Under the pieces are notes generated by a model that saw nothing but the letters and a program-made list of their open reading frames with translations, was not told where the DNA came from and did no database searches. A DNA stretch of 64,000 nucleotides, from NCBI GenBank assembly GCA_016721425.1, contig JADKID010000007.1, positions 579,844-643,843 on the forward strand, given 5' to 3'. Below, piece by piece: positions 8,982 through 18,390 of the stretch. The position numbers and the translations under genes were made by a program. Source of the stretch: Bryobacterales bacterium (GTDB lineage Bacteria; Acidobacteriota; Terriglobia; Bryobacterales; Bryobacteraceae). Position 1 is the stretch's first letter; each line of letters opens with the position of its first letter.

Positions 8982-9365
8982 GTGGGCGCACTGACGGCAA
9001 AACTATCGCAGATTGGGGTTCTTGGCCTTCTCCTGCTCGCCGTCGGCGCACAGGCTCCCGAGGCGTACAGCTATCGCCAGGCGGGCGGCCTGCGGTCACT
9101 GCCCACTGGCTCCGTCAACCCCACCACCGAGACCACGACGCCGGAGTTGCTGAGCGGCGCATCGCGAATCAAGTCGCTCCCGGGTCCGGAGTGGCCTTTC
9201 GCGCTGGCTGCCAGGGCTGCCGTACAGGTCCGACCCTCCTCGTCTGATCTGCTACCTGATGGCAGAGCAACCGGCCTGGTCTACGCTCATCCCTACGCTC
9301 ACTCCGGGCGTGCTCCTCCTCCGTTTAGTTCCTCTCCAACAGACTTTGCAGCGGCCTCACTTTGA
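8982..9365 (+). CDS. Small putative secreted protein of unknown function
   Basis: 127 codons from a GTG at 8982. The first 25 residues look like a signal peptide (hydrophobic IGVLGLLLLAVGA followed by small residues); the rest is rich in Pro, Ser, Thr and Ala without a recognisable domain. A possible -10 element TAGAAT (8971-8976) lies immediately upstream, so the transcript would be nearly leaderless. It ends 56 bp before secDF. No family was recognised and the reading frame could be spurious. Confidence 0.3.
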   Translation: MGALTAKLSQIGVLGLLLLAVGAQAPEAYSYRQAGGLRSLPTGSVNPTTETTTPELLSGASRIKSLPGPEWPFALAARAAVQVRPSSSDLLPDGRATGLVYAHPYAHSGRAPPPFSSSPTDFAAASL

Positions 9366-9421
9366 GCCGTCGCACACCTGTAATCGCGGAACCGTGTCCG
9401 TACACATCGAAAGGATGAGTC

Positions 9422-12205
9422 ATGCCCAGAAATCTCCGTTGGAAATGGATCGCCATCGTCGCGATCGTGGCCGGCTGTATCGCCGGCATCACCGGCCTGC
9501 CCACGTCGCCTCACGACCTGATCGCGAATTGGTCGCGCAACATCCGGCTCGGCCTCGACCTCAAGGGCGGCAGCCATATGGTCCTTCAGGTTCAAGTCCA
9601 GGACGCCTTCAAAGTGGCTGCCGATCAGGCCATCGAGCAGCTCAAGGAGGCGCTTGCCAATAACCACGTTGTCTACGGCGCCATCGATCGAGATGACCCG
9701 GATCACATCCACGCCGCGGAATCCATCGCTGTCCATCTGCGCGGCGTCCCGTCGACGAGTCAAGGCGGTCTCTCGAAGGTCGTCAAGGAAACCGTGGGCG
9801 ACACCTGGACGCTCGCGCCGTCTGGATCTGACGACTTCCACCTGACGATTCAGAAATCCGCCGCAATCGCGCTCAAGCAGGAGACCATCACCCAGACCAT
9901 TGAGACACTCAATCGCAAAGTGAACGGTCTCGGTGTGGCGGAAGCCAGCGTCCAGCAGCGCGGCGGCGCAGATGGCGAAGCCGAAGTGCTGGTCCAACTC
10001 CCCGGCGTGGATGATCCGGCGCGTGTCAAGTCGATCCTCCAAACCGCGGCACTGCTAGAGCTCAGCGAGGTGAAAGACGGCCCCTACACTTCACAAGCGC
10101 AAGCCCTGGCCACTCACAACGGAGTGCTGCCGCTGAACACGAAGCTGGTTCGCGGCTCGGCCCGCGCCGAGGGCCAGGAGTCCTGGTGGCTGCTCGCCCG
10201 CTCACCCGTTGTCACCGGCCGCGACCTGCGCGATGCCCGTCCTCAACAGAACGAGATGGGCAGTTGGGACACCAATTTCGTTCTCACGCAGGACGCCGCC
10301 AAGCGCTTCGAACGCTACACCGAAGCCAACGTGGGCAACCGCTTGGCCATCGTTCTCGACAGTGAGGTGCTGAGCGCGCCGCGCATCGACGGCAAGATCG
10401 CGGACCAGGGACGAATCACCGGCGCGGGCACCCATCAGGAATCCTCCGACCTCGCACTCAATCTCCGCGCTGGTTCGCTTCCGGCGGGAGTGAAGGTGAT
10501 TGAGGAGCGCTTTGTCGGACCTTCGCTGGGAGCCGACTCCATCCGCCACGGCATTACCTCCGGGCTCGTCGGACTGGCACTCGTCATCGCGTCGATGATC
10601 CTCTACTACCGCGGCGCCGGCTGGAATGCCGTCTTCGCGCTCATCCTGAACACCATCATCACTGTCGCCGCGCTTAGCTACATCGATGCCACGTGGACCC
10701 TGCCGGGCATCGCCGGCCTCGTACTTTCCATCGGCATGGCCGTCGACTCCAACGTGCTGATCTTCGAGCGCATCAAGGAGGAGTTGCACGCAGGGAAGAT
10801 TGTCCCAGCGGCCATCAGCGCCGGTTTCCAGCGAGCCTTCGTCACCATTCTCGATACGCACGTCACCACTGTAGTGGCCAGTGCGTTTCTCTTTCTCTTT
10901 GGGACCGGACCTGTGCGCGGCTTCGCGGTCACGCTGGTGATCGGCCTCATCGCGAATCTATTCACCGCCGTGTTCGTCTCGCGAGTCATCTTCGACACCC
11001 AACTCTGGCGCAACCCGCGACTCGCGAAGCTCAACATCTGGCCGCGCAGCGGCGGCCGTGAACTGTTCTCCGCGACCAACATCGCCTTTCTCAAAAATAG
11101 ATACCTGGCCTTGGCGCTCTCCGCCCTGATGCTCGCCATCAGCTTGGGCAGTCTCATCGCCAATGGCGGCTTGAAGTACGGCATCGACTTCCGCGGCGGC
11201 ACTCTCACCGAGGTACGTTTCTCGCCGCAGCCTTCGATCGATGAACTGCGCACCGCTCTTTCCCGGCGGCTCGACGGAGAGATCTCCGTGCAGGAGACCA
11301 AGGGTACGGGCGAGTTCATCATCGGCACTCAACTCGCCGACGAGCAGACGCTCGAAAAGGCACGCGAGATCATCCGCGCCACGCTCGCCGAGAAGTACGC
11401 CAACCTCGGCGCGAAGACCGACCTGAACAACGCGACGCCGATCACCCTGGCCGCCGCGCTGGGTGAGACCAACACTGGCCCGGGCAGCCTGACCGCACGC
11501 ATTCTCGACCTGCGCGACCAGCAGCGTGGCGGTCTGATCCGCGATTGGAACGATCTTCGCCAGCTTCCTGGCATGACGCCCCAGCTCCTGGAGAACCTTC
11601 AGGCCAAGGTGGGTCTCGGCGGCTTCCACATCCGCTCCGTGGAGATGGTAGGACCGCGCGCCGGCGAACAACTCCGCAAGCAGGCGGTGCTGGCCACCCT
11701 CGGCGCCCTCGGCGGGATGCTGCTCTACATCGCCTATCGCTTCCGGCTCGTGGCCGGCACTGCTGCGGTGATCGCTACCGTCCACGACGTCATCATCACC
11801 GTAGGGCTGTTCTCCCTCACCGGCCGCGAGGTCAACCTCAATGTCATCGCCGCCCTGCTGACCCTGATCGGCTACTCGATGAACGACAAGATCGTCGTAT
11901 TCGACCGCGTCCGCGAGAATCAGAACAAGGGTGGCAGATCCGGCTCGTTCCTGGATCTCGTCAACCAATCGATCAACCAGACGCTCAGCCGGACACTGCT
12001 TACCGCAGGCCCAACCCTGTTGGCCTGTCTCGCCCTCTACTTCCTCGGCGGCGAGGTGCTGAACGGCATCGCGTTCGCACTGATCGCGGGAATCATCATC
12101 GGCACGTACTCGTCCATCTTCGTGGCCAGCGCGCTCCTCGTGCTTTGGCACGAAAGGCGCGAACGCCGCCAGGTGCGCACCGCGGCCCCGGTGCCCCTCA
12201 CTTAG
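9422..12205 (+). CDS. secDF: Protein translocase subunit SecDF (SecD-SecF fusion)
   Basis: 927 residues. The SecD half (about 1-560) has an N-terminal membrane span, the GLDLKGGSHMVLQV motif, a large periplasmic domain, and spans including GMAVDSNVLIFERIKEE. The SecF half (about 570-920) has GIDFRGGTLTEVRF and GYSMNDKIVVFDRVREN. The protein uses proton motive force to help SecYEG complete export. Between about residues 660 and 730 the SecF periplasmic domain carries some 60 extra residues (LRQLPGMTPQLLENL region), absent from E. coli SecF. AAAGGATG precedes the ATG. No yajC is adjacent. The 3' end overlaps the convergent esterase gene by 8 bp. Confidence 0.95.
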   Translation: MPRNLRWKWIAIVAIVAGCIAGITGLPTSPHDLIANWSRNIRLGLDLKGGSHMVLQVQVQDAFKVAADQAIEQLKEALANNHVVYGAIDRDDPDHIHAAESIAVHLRGVPSTSQGGLSKVVKETVGDTWTLAPSGSDDFHLTIQKSAAIALKQETITQTIETLNRKVNGLGVAEASVQQRGGADGEAEVLVQLPGVDDPARVKSILQTAALLELSEVKDGPYTSQAQALATHNGVLPLNTKLVRGSARAEGQESWWLLARSPVVTGRDLRDARPQQNEMGSWDTNFVLTQDAAKRFERYTEANVGNRLAIVLDSEVLSAPRIDGKIADQGRITGAGTHQESSDLALNLRAGSLPAGVKVIEERFVGPSLGADSIRHGITSGLVGLALVIASMILYYRGAGWNAVFALILNTIITVAALSYIDATWTLPGIAGLVLSIGMAVDSNVLIFERIKEELHAGKIVPAAISAGFQRAFVTILDTHVTTVVASAFLFLFGTGPVRGFAVTLVIGLIANLFTAVFVSRVIFDTQLWRNPRLAKLNIWPRSGGRELFSATNIAFLKNRYLALALSALMLAISLGSLIANGGLKYGIDFRGGTLTEVRFSPQPSIDELRTALSRRLDGEISVQETKGTGEFIIGTQLADEQTLEKAREIIRATLAEKYANLGAKTDLNNATPITLAAALGETNTGPGSLTARILDLRDQQRGGLIRDWNDLRQLPGMTPQLLENLQAKVGLGGFHIRSVEMVGPRAGEQLRKQAVLATLGALGGMLLYIAYRFRLVAGTAAVIATVHDVIITVGLFSLTGREVNLNVIAALLTLIGYSMNDKIVVFDRVRENQNKGGRSGSFLDLVNQSINQTLSRTLLTAGPTLLACLALYFLGGEVLNGIAFALIAGIIIGTYSSIFVASALLVLWHERRERRQVRTAAPVPLT

Positions 12206-13775
12206 CTGCTTTGGCCGCGATTGCGTCCAATGCCAGATACCGCTCGCGGTGCGTCTCGGGTACAGCCTTCGTCTCCACGTCGATCCGCATCACCCGGGGC
12301 GCGCCGCCGGCATTCAGTGCCGGCCACTCCGGCAACCCAGCGCCGTTCGGGTTCCGCGTCTTGATGAAGTTCGCGAAAAACTCCTGCATCACCTGCGAGA
12401 CCTTCTGATCGTCCGCCGTCCACGCAAACGCCTTGTTCCCGGCCAGATTGCCCATCGCATACTCGATCTCGGCCGAGTGCACGGCGCCCTTCGGCGCGGG
12501 GCGGCTTGTCTCTGGCTTTCCGGCCACAGGTACCATCGGCGGGCGCGGCCGCGCATAGTAATACCGGTAGACCGGCTGCCCGGTTTTGGCCTGGACGTCG
12601 ATCCACTTCCACGTGCTGAAGCCGATGAAACGGTCACCCGAGAGATCCGTCGCGGCCTGCAATACCTCGTCCGGCGTGGCGCCCGAATACGCCTTCAACA
12701 CATCCTCGGCCTGGTCGCCATACAGCTTGCGCACGATCTTTTCATAAGACTCCTTCGTCGCCGGCTGTGCGCCCAGCAGCGCGCGCCCGGACATCTCTTC
12801 CGAGTTCCATCCGGCCAGCAGCGGCACCTTCGCCTGCTTGCCGGCGGCGTATAGAGCATCGGGCGATTCCGGGAAGAAGTAACCATCGACTGTGACCGAG
12901 AACCGAGCCCGCGCCTTCGCCGCACCATCCAGAATCTGTTGCGCCGTCATGGCCCGCAGCGCTGCCAGCGAGCCATCGCCCATCGTCGCCGCCCACTTGC
13001 TGCCCGCCTGCTCAGCCTGCTCCAGCTTCACCGCCGGCAACGTGCCCAGCAGAGATCCGCTCTCGCCGATCGCGCCCGCAATCAAATCCCTTGATAACGG
13101 CGACGCCATCTGCGCGCTCACCGAGATCGAGCCCGCCGATTCGCCCGCAATCACCACCTTCGCCGGATCCCCGCCGAACGCCGCGATGTTCTTTTTCACC
13201 CAGCTCAGCGCCGCCGCCTGGTCCAACAACCCGTAGTTGCCGGAGCCGTGATACGCCGCTTCCTTACTCAATTCCGGATGCGCCAGGAATCCGAACACAC
13301 CCAGGCGGTAATTCACCGTCAGCGCCACAATGCCCTTGCGCGCCATACTCTCTCCGTCGTACCGAGACTCTGAGCCATCACCCGAGACGTACCCGCCGCC
13401 ATAGAAATACACCAGTACGGGCAGTTTTTCGTTCTTCGATTTGGCCGGAGTCCAGACGTTCAGATACAGGCAGTCCTCGCCCATGCCGTTCGAGCGGAAG
13501 ATCATGTCACTGAAGAGCGACTGCTGCATGCAGCGCGGCCCAAATCCCGTTGCCTGCTTCACACCCTTCCATTTCGCCACCGGCTGCGGCGCCTTCCAAC
13601 GCAGCGCACCCACCGGCGGCGCCGCAAACGGGATGCCCTGGAATACACGGATACCGGACTTCGGCGCCCCGGCCTCCACAACTCCGCTGGCCGTCTTGAC
13701 CCGGTCCGCCGCAATGAGGCCGGTACTCAACATGGCGGCGGCGGCGATGATTCTGGTACGTCTGGTGAAAAGCAT
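12198..13775 (-). CDS. Carboxylesterase type B, secreted
   Basis: 525 residues from the ATG at 13775, preceded by AGGAGA. A signal peptide (RRTRIIAAAAMLSTGLIAA) is followed by the type B carboxylesterase fold: QGIPFAAPPVGALRWK near the N-terminus, the oxyanion-hole segment YFYGGGYVSG, the nucleophile elbow GESAGS at about residue 210, and a plausible catalytic His in GAVHSAEIEY. It should hydrolyse carboxylic esters outside the cytoplasm; the substrate is unknown. It is convergent with secDF and separated by 43 bp from the ccoI stop, so it may be read by its own promoter or by run-on from the respiratory operon. Confidence 0.88.
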   Translation of the reverse strand: MLFTRRTRIIAAAAMLSTGLIAADRVKTASGVVEAGAPKSGIRVFQGIPFAAPPVGALRWKAPQPVAKWKGVKQATGFGPRCMQQSLFSDMIFRSNGMGEDCLYLNVWTPAKSKNEKLPVLVYFYGGGYVSGDGSESRYDGESMARKGIVALTVNYRLGVFGFLAHPELSKEAAYHGSGNYGLLDQAAALSWVKKNIAAFGGDPAKVVIAGESAGSISVSAQMASPLSRDLIAGAIGESGSLLGTLPAVKLEQAEQAGSKWAATMGDGSLAALRAMTAQQILDGAAKARARFSVTVDGYFFPESPDALYAAGKQAKVPLLAGWNSEEMSGRALLGAQPATKESYEKIVRKLYGDQAEDVLKAYSGATPDEVLQAATDLSGDRFIGFSTWKWIDVQAKTGQPVYRYYYARPRPPMVPVAGKPETSRPAPKGAVHSAEIEYAMGNLAGNKAFAWTADDQKVSQVMQEFFANFIKTRNPNGAGLPEWPALNAGGAPRVMRIDVETKAVPETHRERYLALDAIAAKAAK

Positions 13776-13818
13776 GCGGTTCTCCTGATCGTATCCATCA
13801 TATGCCCGACCTCGCCCG

Positions 13819-16215
13819 TCACGAAGAGTAGCGCCGCAGCCGCATGCTGTTGCCAATCACCGACAGGCTGGAGAGGACCATCGCGCCCGCCGCCAGGATC
13901 GGATCCAGCACCCCGGTGACCGCCAGCGCAATGCCGCCCACGTTGTAAAAGAACGCCCAGAACAGATTCTGCCGTACGATGCGCAGGGTCCGTCGCGAGA
14001 GTTCGAAAACCTCTCCCGCATGGCGCAGATTCGAGCTCATCAGCACCACAGGCGCCGCCTGCATCGCTAGATCCGCGCCGCTGCCCATCGCGATACCCAA
14101 CTGCGCCGCGGCCAGCGCCGGAGCGTCATTCACGCCGTCACCGATCATCGCCACCACTCGGCCCTGGGCGCGCATCTCCTCCACCAACGCCCGTTTGCCG
14201 TCCGGCAACACCTCCGCCCGGAAGCCGCTCACACCGACCTGTGCGGCGACACGCTCCGTGGTGGTCTGCGCATCGCCCGAGACAAGCATCGTCTCGATCC
14301 CCCGCGCCCGCATCTCCGCCACAAACGCCTGCCCCTCGGGCCGCACCTGATCGCCAAACGCCAGTACGCCGCGGCAATGCCCGTCCACGGCGACAAAGGC
14401 CACCGTGTGCCCCTCCTGCTCCCAAGCCTGCCCGCGTTTCCCCGGATCCGCGCCGTGCTCCGCCATCAGCCGCCGGTTGCCCACCGCCACCGGCACGCCT
14501 TCGACGCTACCGGCAATGCCGGCCCCCTTCGACACTGCAATGACTTTTGCCTCTGGCACCGCCAGGCCCTGCCGCCGCGCCTCGGTCATCACCGCCCGCG
14601 CCAGCGGGTGCTCGGAAAATGCCTCCACCGCCGCCACTTGCGCCAGGCAATCGCACTCCAGCCCCACCAGCCGGAAATCGCCCTCCGTCACCGTGCCGGT
14701 TTTGTCCAGCACAATCAGATCCACGTTCCCAATCTCTTCCAGCACGCGGCTGTCGCGCACCAGGATGCCCCGCCGCGACGCCGCCCCCACCGCCGACGTG
14801 ATCGCCAGCGGCGTGGCGATGCCCAGTGCGCACGGACACGCGATGACCAGCACGGCGATGGTCCGCATCAGTGCCTCGGCCTGCGGCACGCCCATCCACA
14901 GGCTCACGGCCAGCGTCAGGCCCGCCACCACAACCACCACGGGCACGAAGACCCGCGAGACGCGGTCCACCACCCGCTCAATCGGCGCGCGGCTGCTCAT
15001 CGCCGCCTCCACCGAGCGGATAATCTGCGTCAGTGTGCTCTCTGAACCAATCCGCGTGGCGCGTACGCGCAACACCCCGCCCGCGTTCAAACTGCCACCG
15101 ATCACGGCAGATCCCGGCGACTTTTCGCGCGGCGCGGATTCGCCCGTCAACACGGATTCGTCCACGTGAGACGCGCCCTCTTCCACCGTACCGTCGGCCG
15201 GAATCCGCTCCCCTGCCTTCACCACAAACACACTGCCCGGCAGCAGCGCCTCAATTGAGACGAAGTGTTCCCTGCCCTCTGCCATCAGCCGCGCCTTCTT
15301 CGGCATCATGCGGTACAGCATGGCGATGGCCTGCGTGGTTCGCTCCTTCGCCCCGCGCTCCAATAGCTTACCCAGCAGCACCAGCGTGATGATGGCGCAC
15401 GCCGTATCGAAGTAGTAGTGCTTGCCGCCCACAATCGCCTGCGCCGAGCTGTAAACATAGGCCGCCAGGATCCCCAGCGCCAGCAGTGCCTCCATCCGCA
15501 GCGCGCCCTGGCGTAAACCTAGAAACGCCACGCGCAGGATCGGCCAGGCAGAGTAGAAGATCGCCGGCGCCGTCAGCGCCATCAGCACGGCCGGCACAAC
15601 GTGGTGCGCCGTCTCGGAGATCGCCTCCCAATAGCTGGCGTAGATCACCAGGCTCAGCGTCATCACGTTCATCCACAGGAACGCCGAGACGCCGATCCGC
15701 AGCAGCAGGTCCCGCCGCTCGCGACGGTCCACCTCTGTGTCGCCGCTGTACTCCTTGGCGCGATAGCCCAACGAGGCCACGCGCTCGACAATCCGCCCCG
15801 GCGGCACGTACTGCGGGCAGTACTTCACCTTCACCATGTCAGAGGCGAACATCACGTCAGCCGACACGATGCCGCTCTCGGCAGTCAACGCGTGTTCGAT
15901 CAACCAGCCGCACGAGCCGCACCACATGCCGGAAACATGGAACATCGCTTCGCGCATCTCGGCATCAGCCGGGATCTCCACCCTCTGCGCCGCGCCGTTC
16001 GAGATCAGCCCCAGCTTCAGACTCTGCCGGTACACCTCGGAATCACGGAAGTCTCCGCCCTGCGCCACCACGCCACTTTCCAGCAATATGGTGTAGACGT
16101 TCATGCAGCCCAGGCAGCAGAACGCCTTCTCGCCCGCGTCAAATCTGCGCAGTAGCGGGTGCCTGCCGGCTGGCAGGCCGCACAGATCGCAGCACTGGGC
16201 CGGCGCCGTCGTCAT
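13819..16215 (-). CDS. ccoI: Copper-translocating P-type ATPase for cbb3 assembly
   Basis: 798 residues. A Cys-rich N-terminal segment (CCDLCG, FCCLGC) typical of CcoI/FixI precedes an HMA domain with GMWCGSC at about residue 96. The membrane domain holds CPCALG at about 460, followed by the phosphorylation motif DKTGT at about 502 and GDGVNDAPA. The family moves Cu+ across the inner membrane for the CuB centre of cbb3 oxidase. It is the last gene of the respiratory operon, 3 bp after the small membrane gene. The strong N-terminal Cys cluster separates it from general copper-efflux CopA. Confidence 0.92.
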   Translation of the reverse strand: MTTAPAQCCDLCGLPAGRHPLLRRFDAGEKAFCCLGCMNVYTILLESGVVAQGGDFRDSEVYRQSLKLGLISNGAAQRVEIPADAEMREAMFHVSGMWCGSCGWLIEHALTAESGIVSADVMFASDMVKVKYCPQYVPPGRIVERVASLGYRAKEYSGDTEVDRRERRDLLLRIGVSAFLWMNVMTLSLVIYASYWEAISETAHHVVPAVLMALTAPAIFYSAWPILRVAFLGLRQGALRMEALLALGILAAYVYSSAQAIVGGKHYYFDTACAIITLVLLGKLLERGAKERTTQAIAMLYRMMPKKARLMAEGREHFVSIEALLPGSVFVVKAGERIPADGTVEEGASHVDESVLTGESAPREKSPGSAVIGGSLNAGGVLRVRATRIGSESTLTQIIRSVEAAMSSRAPIERVVDRVSRVFVPVVVVVAGLTLAVSLWMGVPQAEALMRTIAVLVIACPCALGIATPLAITSAVGAASRRGILVRDSRVLEEIGNVDLIVLDKTGTVTEGDFRLVGLECDCLAQVAAVEAFSEHPLARAVMTEARRQGLAVPEAKVIAVSKGAGIAGSVEGVPVAVGNRRLMAEHGADPGKRGQAWEQEGHTVAFVAVDGHCRGVLAFGDQVRPEGQAFVAEMRARGIETMLVSGDAQTTTERVAAQVGVSGFRAEVLPDGKRALVEEMRAQGRVVAMIGDGVNDAPALAAAQLGIAMGSGADLAMQAAPVVLMSSNLRHAGEVFELSRRTLRIVRQNLFWAFFYNVGGIALAVTGVLDPILAAGAMVLSSLSVIGNSMRLRRYSS

Positions 16216-16218
16216 GGC

Positions 16219-16395
16219 CTACCGGGCTTGCCCGTGCCCTCCGGCGCGGTACCCTCCATGCTCGTCCAGGATCACCGGATCCACCTGCTTCGAGACGTAC
16301 CAGGTGGCCACCATGATGCCGACGAAGAGCACGAAGATAAACCCCAGAAACTTCGGCAGGAACGCGCCCCGCGCGTTGAACTCATAACCCAGCAT
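16219..16395 (-). CDS. 58-residue single-span membrane protein in the CcoH/FixH position
   Basis: The gene begins MLGYEFNARGAFLPKF, then has one membrane span (LGFIFVLFVGIMVATWYV), then a short polar tail ending at a TAG at 16219-16221. Its ATG overlaps the ccoG stop by one base (TGATG), and its stop lies 3 bp before ccoI, so it is clearly translated as part of the run. FixH/CcoH occupies this place in other cco clusters and also has one N-terminal span, but normally has about 100 further residues outside. This could be a minimal CcoH or an unrelated assembly peptide. Confidence 0.7.
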   Translation of the reverse strand: MLGYEFNARGAFLPKFLGFIFVLFVGIMVATWYVSKQVDPVILDEHGGYRAGGHGQAR

Positions 16396-17696
16396 CACTT
16401 GCCCTCCGGCATCAGGAATGTCTCGTCGAACGACTCCGGCTTCTCTCCGCCGGAGGGCACAGCTACGATCCGGAAATGGTTCACCGCCGGCGCGCCCGCA
16501 AAGCGCTTCGCGCTCACATCAAACTCGCGCTCCACCATCTCGCCCGGCTGTAACGGCACCGGGTTCGGCGTCAGCGCCACGTTCGCGCCCGGCAATCCCT
16601 CGGCCTGGAATGTCACCGCCGTCGCCTGCGACCCGCGATTGACCAACCGCACCCGAAACCGATTGTGGATCATCCCATTCTCACCCACCCGGAACATCGT
16701 CGTGCGCACCGGTTGCAGTTGGATCATGATCTTCTCGCGCATCGAGAGCGCCACTGTCAGACCCGACAAATAGAACAGCGTCACCAGCAGCACCACCACA
16801 CGCTTGGCATCGCGGATCCCCAGCTTCCGGTACCACTTCGTCTCGTCCACCACCGCCTTGCCGGTCTCGCCCCACGTGTAGTGAATCAGCGTCTCTTTGC
16901 CGAGCCGCGAGAGCACGTCGCCGCACGCGTCAATGCAATCGCCACAATGGATGCACTCGATCTGGTACGGCGACTTCCGGATGTCGATCCCCATCTCGCA
17001 CACGCGGACGCACTTCTTGCACTCGATGCACTCGTGCTTCTCGTCCCGATAGGTCACCAACAGCGTATTGGCATCGCCGAGGATCCCTTGCAGATAGCCG
17101 TAAGGGCAGACCGTGGTGCAGAAAGTCTGCCGCACCAGCGTGAAATCCAGAAACGTGATCAGCGTCACCACCGCGCCGGAGATGCCCCCGGCCGTCTGCA
17201 CGTCCAACCGCATCAGACGCGCCAACAGGTCGCGCGGCTCCACAAAGTACGAGATGAAGATGAAGGCCAAAAACACGCTCGCCACACCCAGCACGGCCAG
17301 CCACGCCACCCGAGCCACCAACTTGCGGCGCGCCGCCGGCCACGTGATGAAGTGCTTCGTGACCTTCTTGCTGATCCACTTCTCGATCTCCAGGCTCGCC
17401 TCGCTGAAGATCATCTGCGGACACGCGTAGCTACAGTAGATGCGCCCGTAGATCACCGACGAAACGACAATCACGAACATCAGAAACATCATCGCGAAGA
17501 AGATGATGCCGAACTCGTTGATCCACAGTTCCACGCCGAAGAAGTAGAAGCGCTGCTTCGGAATGTCAAAGCGCATCACGTTCGAAAACGGCAGCGCCAT
17601 GAAGATGAAGAAGCAGATGAGATGAACGATCTTCCGCTTGCGATGGTAGTTCGTCTTCTGGATCTGCGCCGGCGTGATCAGGTCAGGACTTGCCAT
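16395..17696 (-). CDS. ccoG: Cytochrome c oxidase accessory protein CcoG/FixG
   Basis: 433 residues: several N-terminal membrane spans, two 4Fe-4S motifs from about residue 220 (CIECKKCVRVCEMG and CIHCGDCIDACGD), a further span, and a C-terminal Ig-like domain (RVRLVNRGSQATAVTF). This is the full FixG/RdxA architecture. CcoG reduces copper for delivery to cbb3 oxidase. Its start overlaps the end of the SafE-like gene by 14 bp; its stop overlaps the next start by one base. Confidence 0.93.
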   Translation of the reverse strand: MASPDLITPAQIQKTNYHRKRKIVHLICFFIFMALPFSNVMRFDIPKQRFYFFGVELWINEFGIIFFAMMFLMFVIVVSSVIYGRIYCSYACPQMIFSEASLEIEKWISKKVTKHFITWPAARRKLVARVAWLAVLGVASVFLAFIFISYFVEPRDLLARLMRLDVQTAGGISGAVVTLITFLDFTLVRQTFCTTVCPYGYLQGILGDANTLLVTYRDEKHECIECKKCVRVCEMGIDIRKSPYQIECIHCGDCIDACGDVLSRLGKETLIHYTWGETGKAVVDETKWYRKLGIRDAKRVVVLLVTLFYLSGLTVALSMREKIMIQLQPVRTTMFRVGENGMIHNRFRVRLVNRGSQATAVTFQAEGLPGANVALTPNPVPLQPGEMVEREFDVSAKRFAGAPAVNHFRIVAVPSGGEKPESFDETFLMPEGK

Positions 17697-18390
17697 GGCA
17701 GACCATCCCCGTCGGAGGCAGATTTCCCATCGCCGGGTACGTCAGGCCCCGGTACAGCAAAAATGCGCCCATCAACATCACGCTCACCGTGGCAAACGTA
17801 CTGGTCCATCGGCCCAAACGGGCGCCAATCGCTGTGGAGAAGATACCTATGGCCAGCAGCGCAAGCGCTGTGCCTGCGGCGAAGGAGGCCATGGTTACCG
17901 CGCCCCCGAGTACTTCACCCGTGGAGACGGCCTTGAACAAGGCCGCATACAGCAACCCGCAAGGCAGAAATCCCATGAGCACCCCGAGGCCGAATCGACT
18001 AGAAGAGCGGGAGGAGGTCATCAATTGAGTGATGGTCTTTGAAAACAAACGTGACACGCCCACGCGCTCAATTCTAACCAGGCTGGATCTCGGCACGATA
18101 CCGGACATGAATACGCCCGCCACCAGCATCAGGCAGCCCGCCACGATCATCGCCGGCTTTTCGACGCCCGCCAGTTGGCCAAACAGGCCCATGGCGTTGC
18201 CCAGCATTCCCGCCACTGCGCCCAAGGCCGAATACGTCAGCATTCGCCCCAGGTTGTAGAGCAGATGCGAAGCCGCTGTCCCGCGCCCGGCCAGGCTATA
18301 ACTGAGCACGATCGGCCCGCACATCTGCGTGCAGTGCAGGCTGCTCACCAGGCCGAACACAAACGGAACCGTGATGTCAGCCGCGGTCAC
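17683..18390 (-). CDS. SafE/UreH-type membrane protein, probable cbb3 biogenesis factor
   Basis: 235 residues, six predicted membrane spans. The two Cys-containing motifs LHCTQMCGPI near the N-terminus and GFLPCGLLY at about residue 135 are typical of the DsbD/UreH-like transmembrane family that sits in many cco clusters, where it is thought to act in copper handling or thiol transfer. The start is a GTG directly adjoining the stop of the flavoprotein gene. The database label sulfite exporter would be misleading here given the operon. Confidence 0.75.
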   Translation of the reverse strand: MTAADITVPFVFGLVSSLHCTQMCGPIVLSYSLAGRGTAASHLLYNLGRMLTYSALGAVAGMLGNAMGLFGQLAGVEKPAMIVAGCLMLVAGVFMSGIVPRSSLVRIERVGVSRLFSKTITQLMTSSRSSSRFGLGVLMGFLPCGLLYAALFKAVSTGEVLGGAVTMASFAAGTALALLAIGIFSTAIGARLGRWTSTFATVSVMLMGAFLLYRGLTYPAMGNLPPTGMVCHGKS

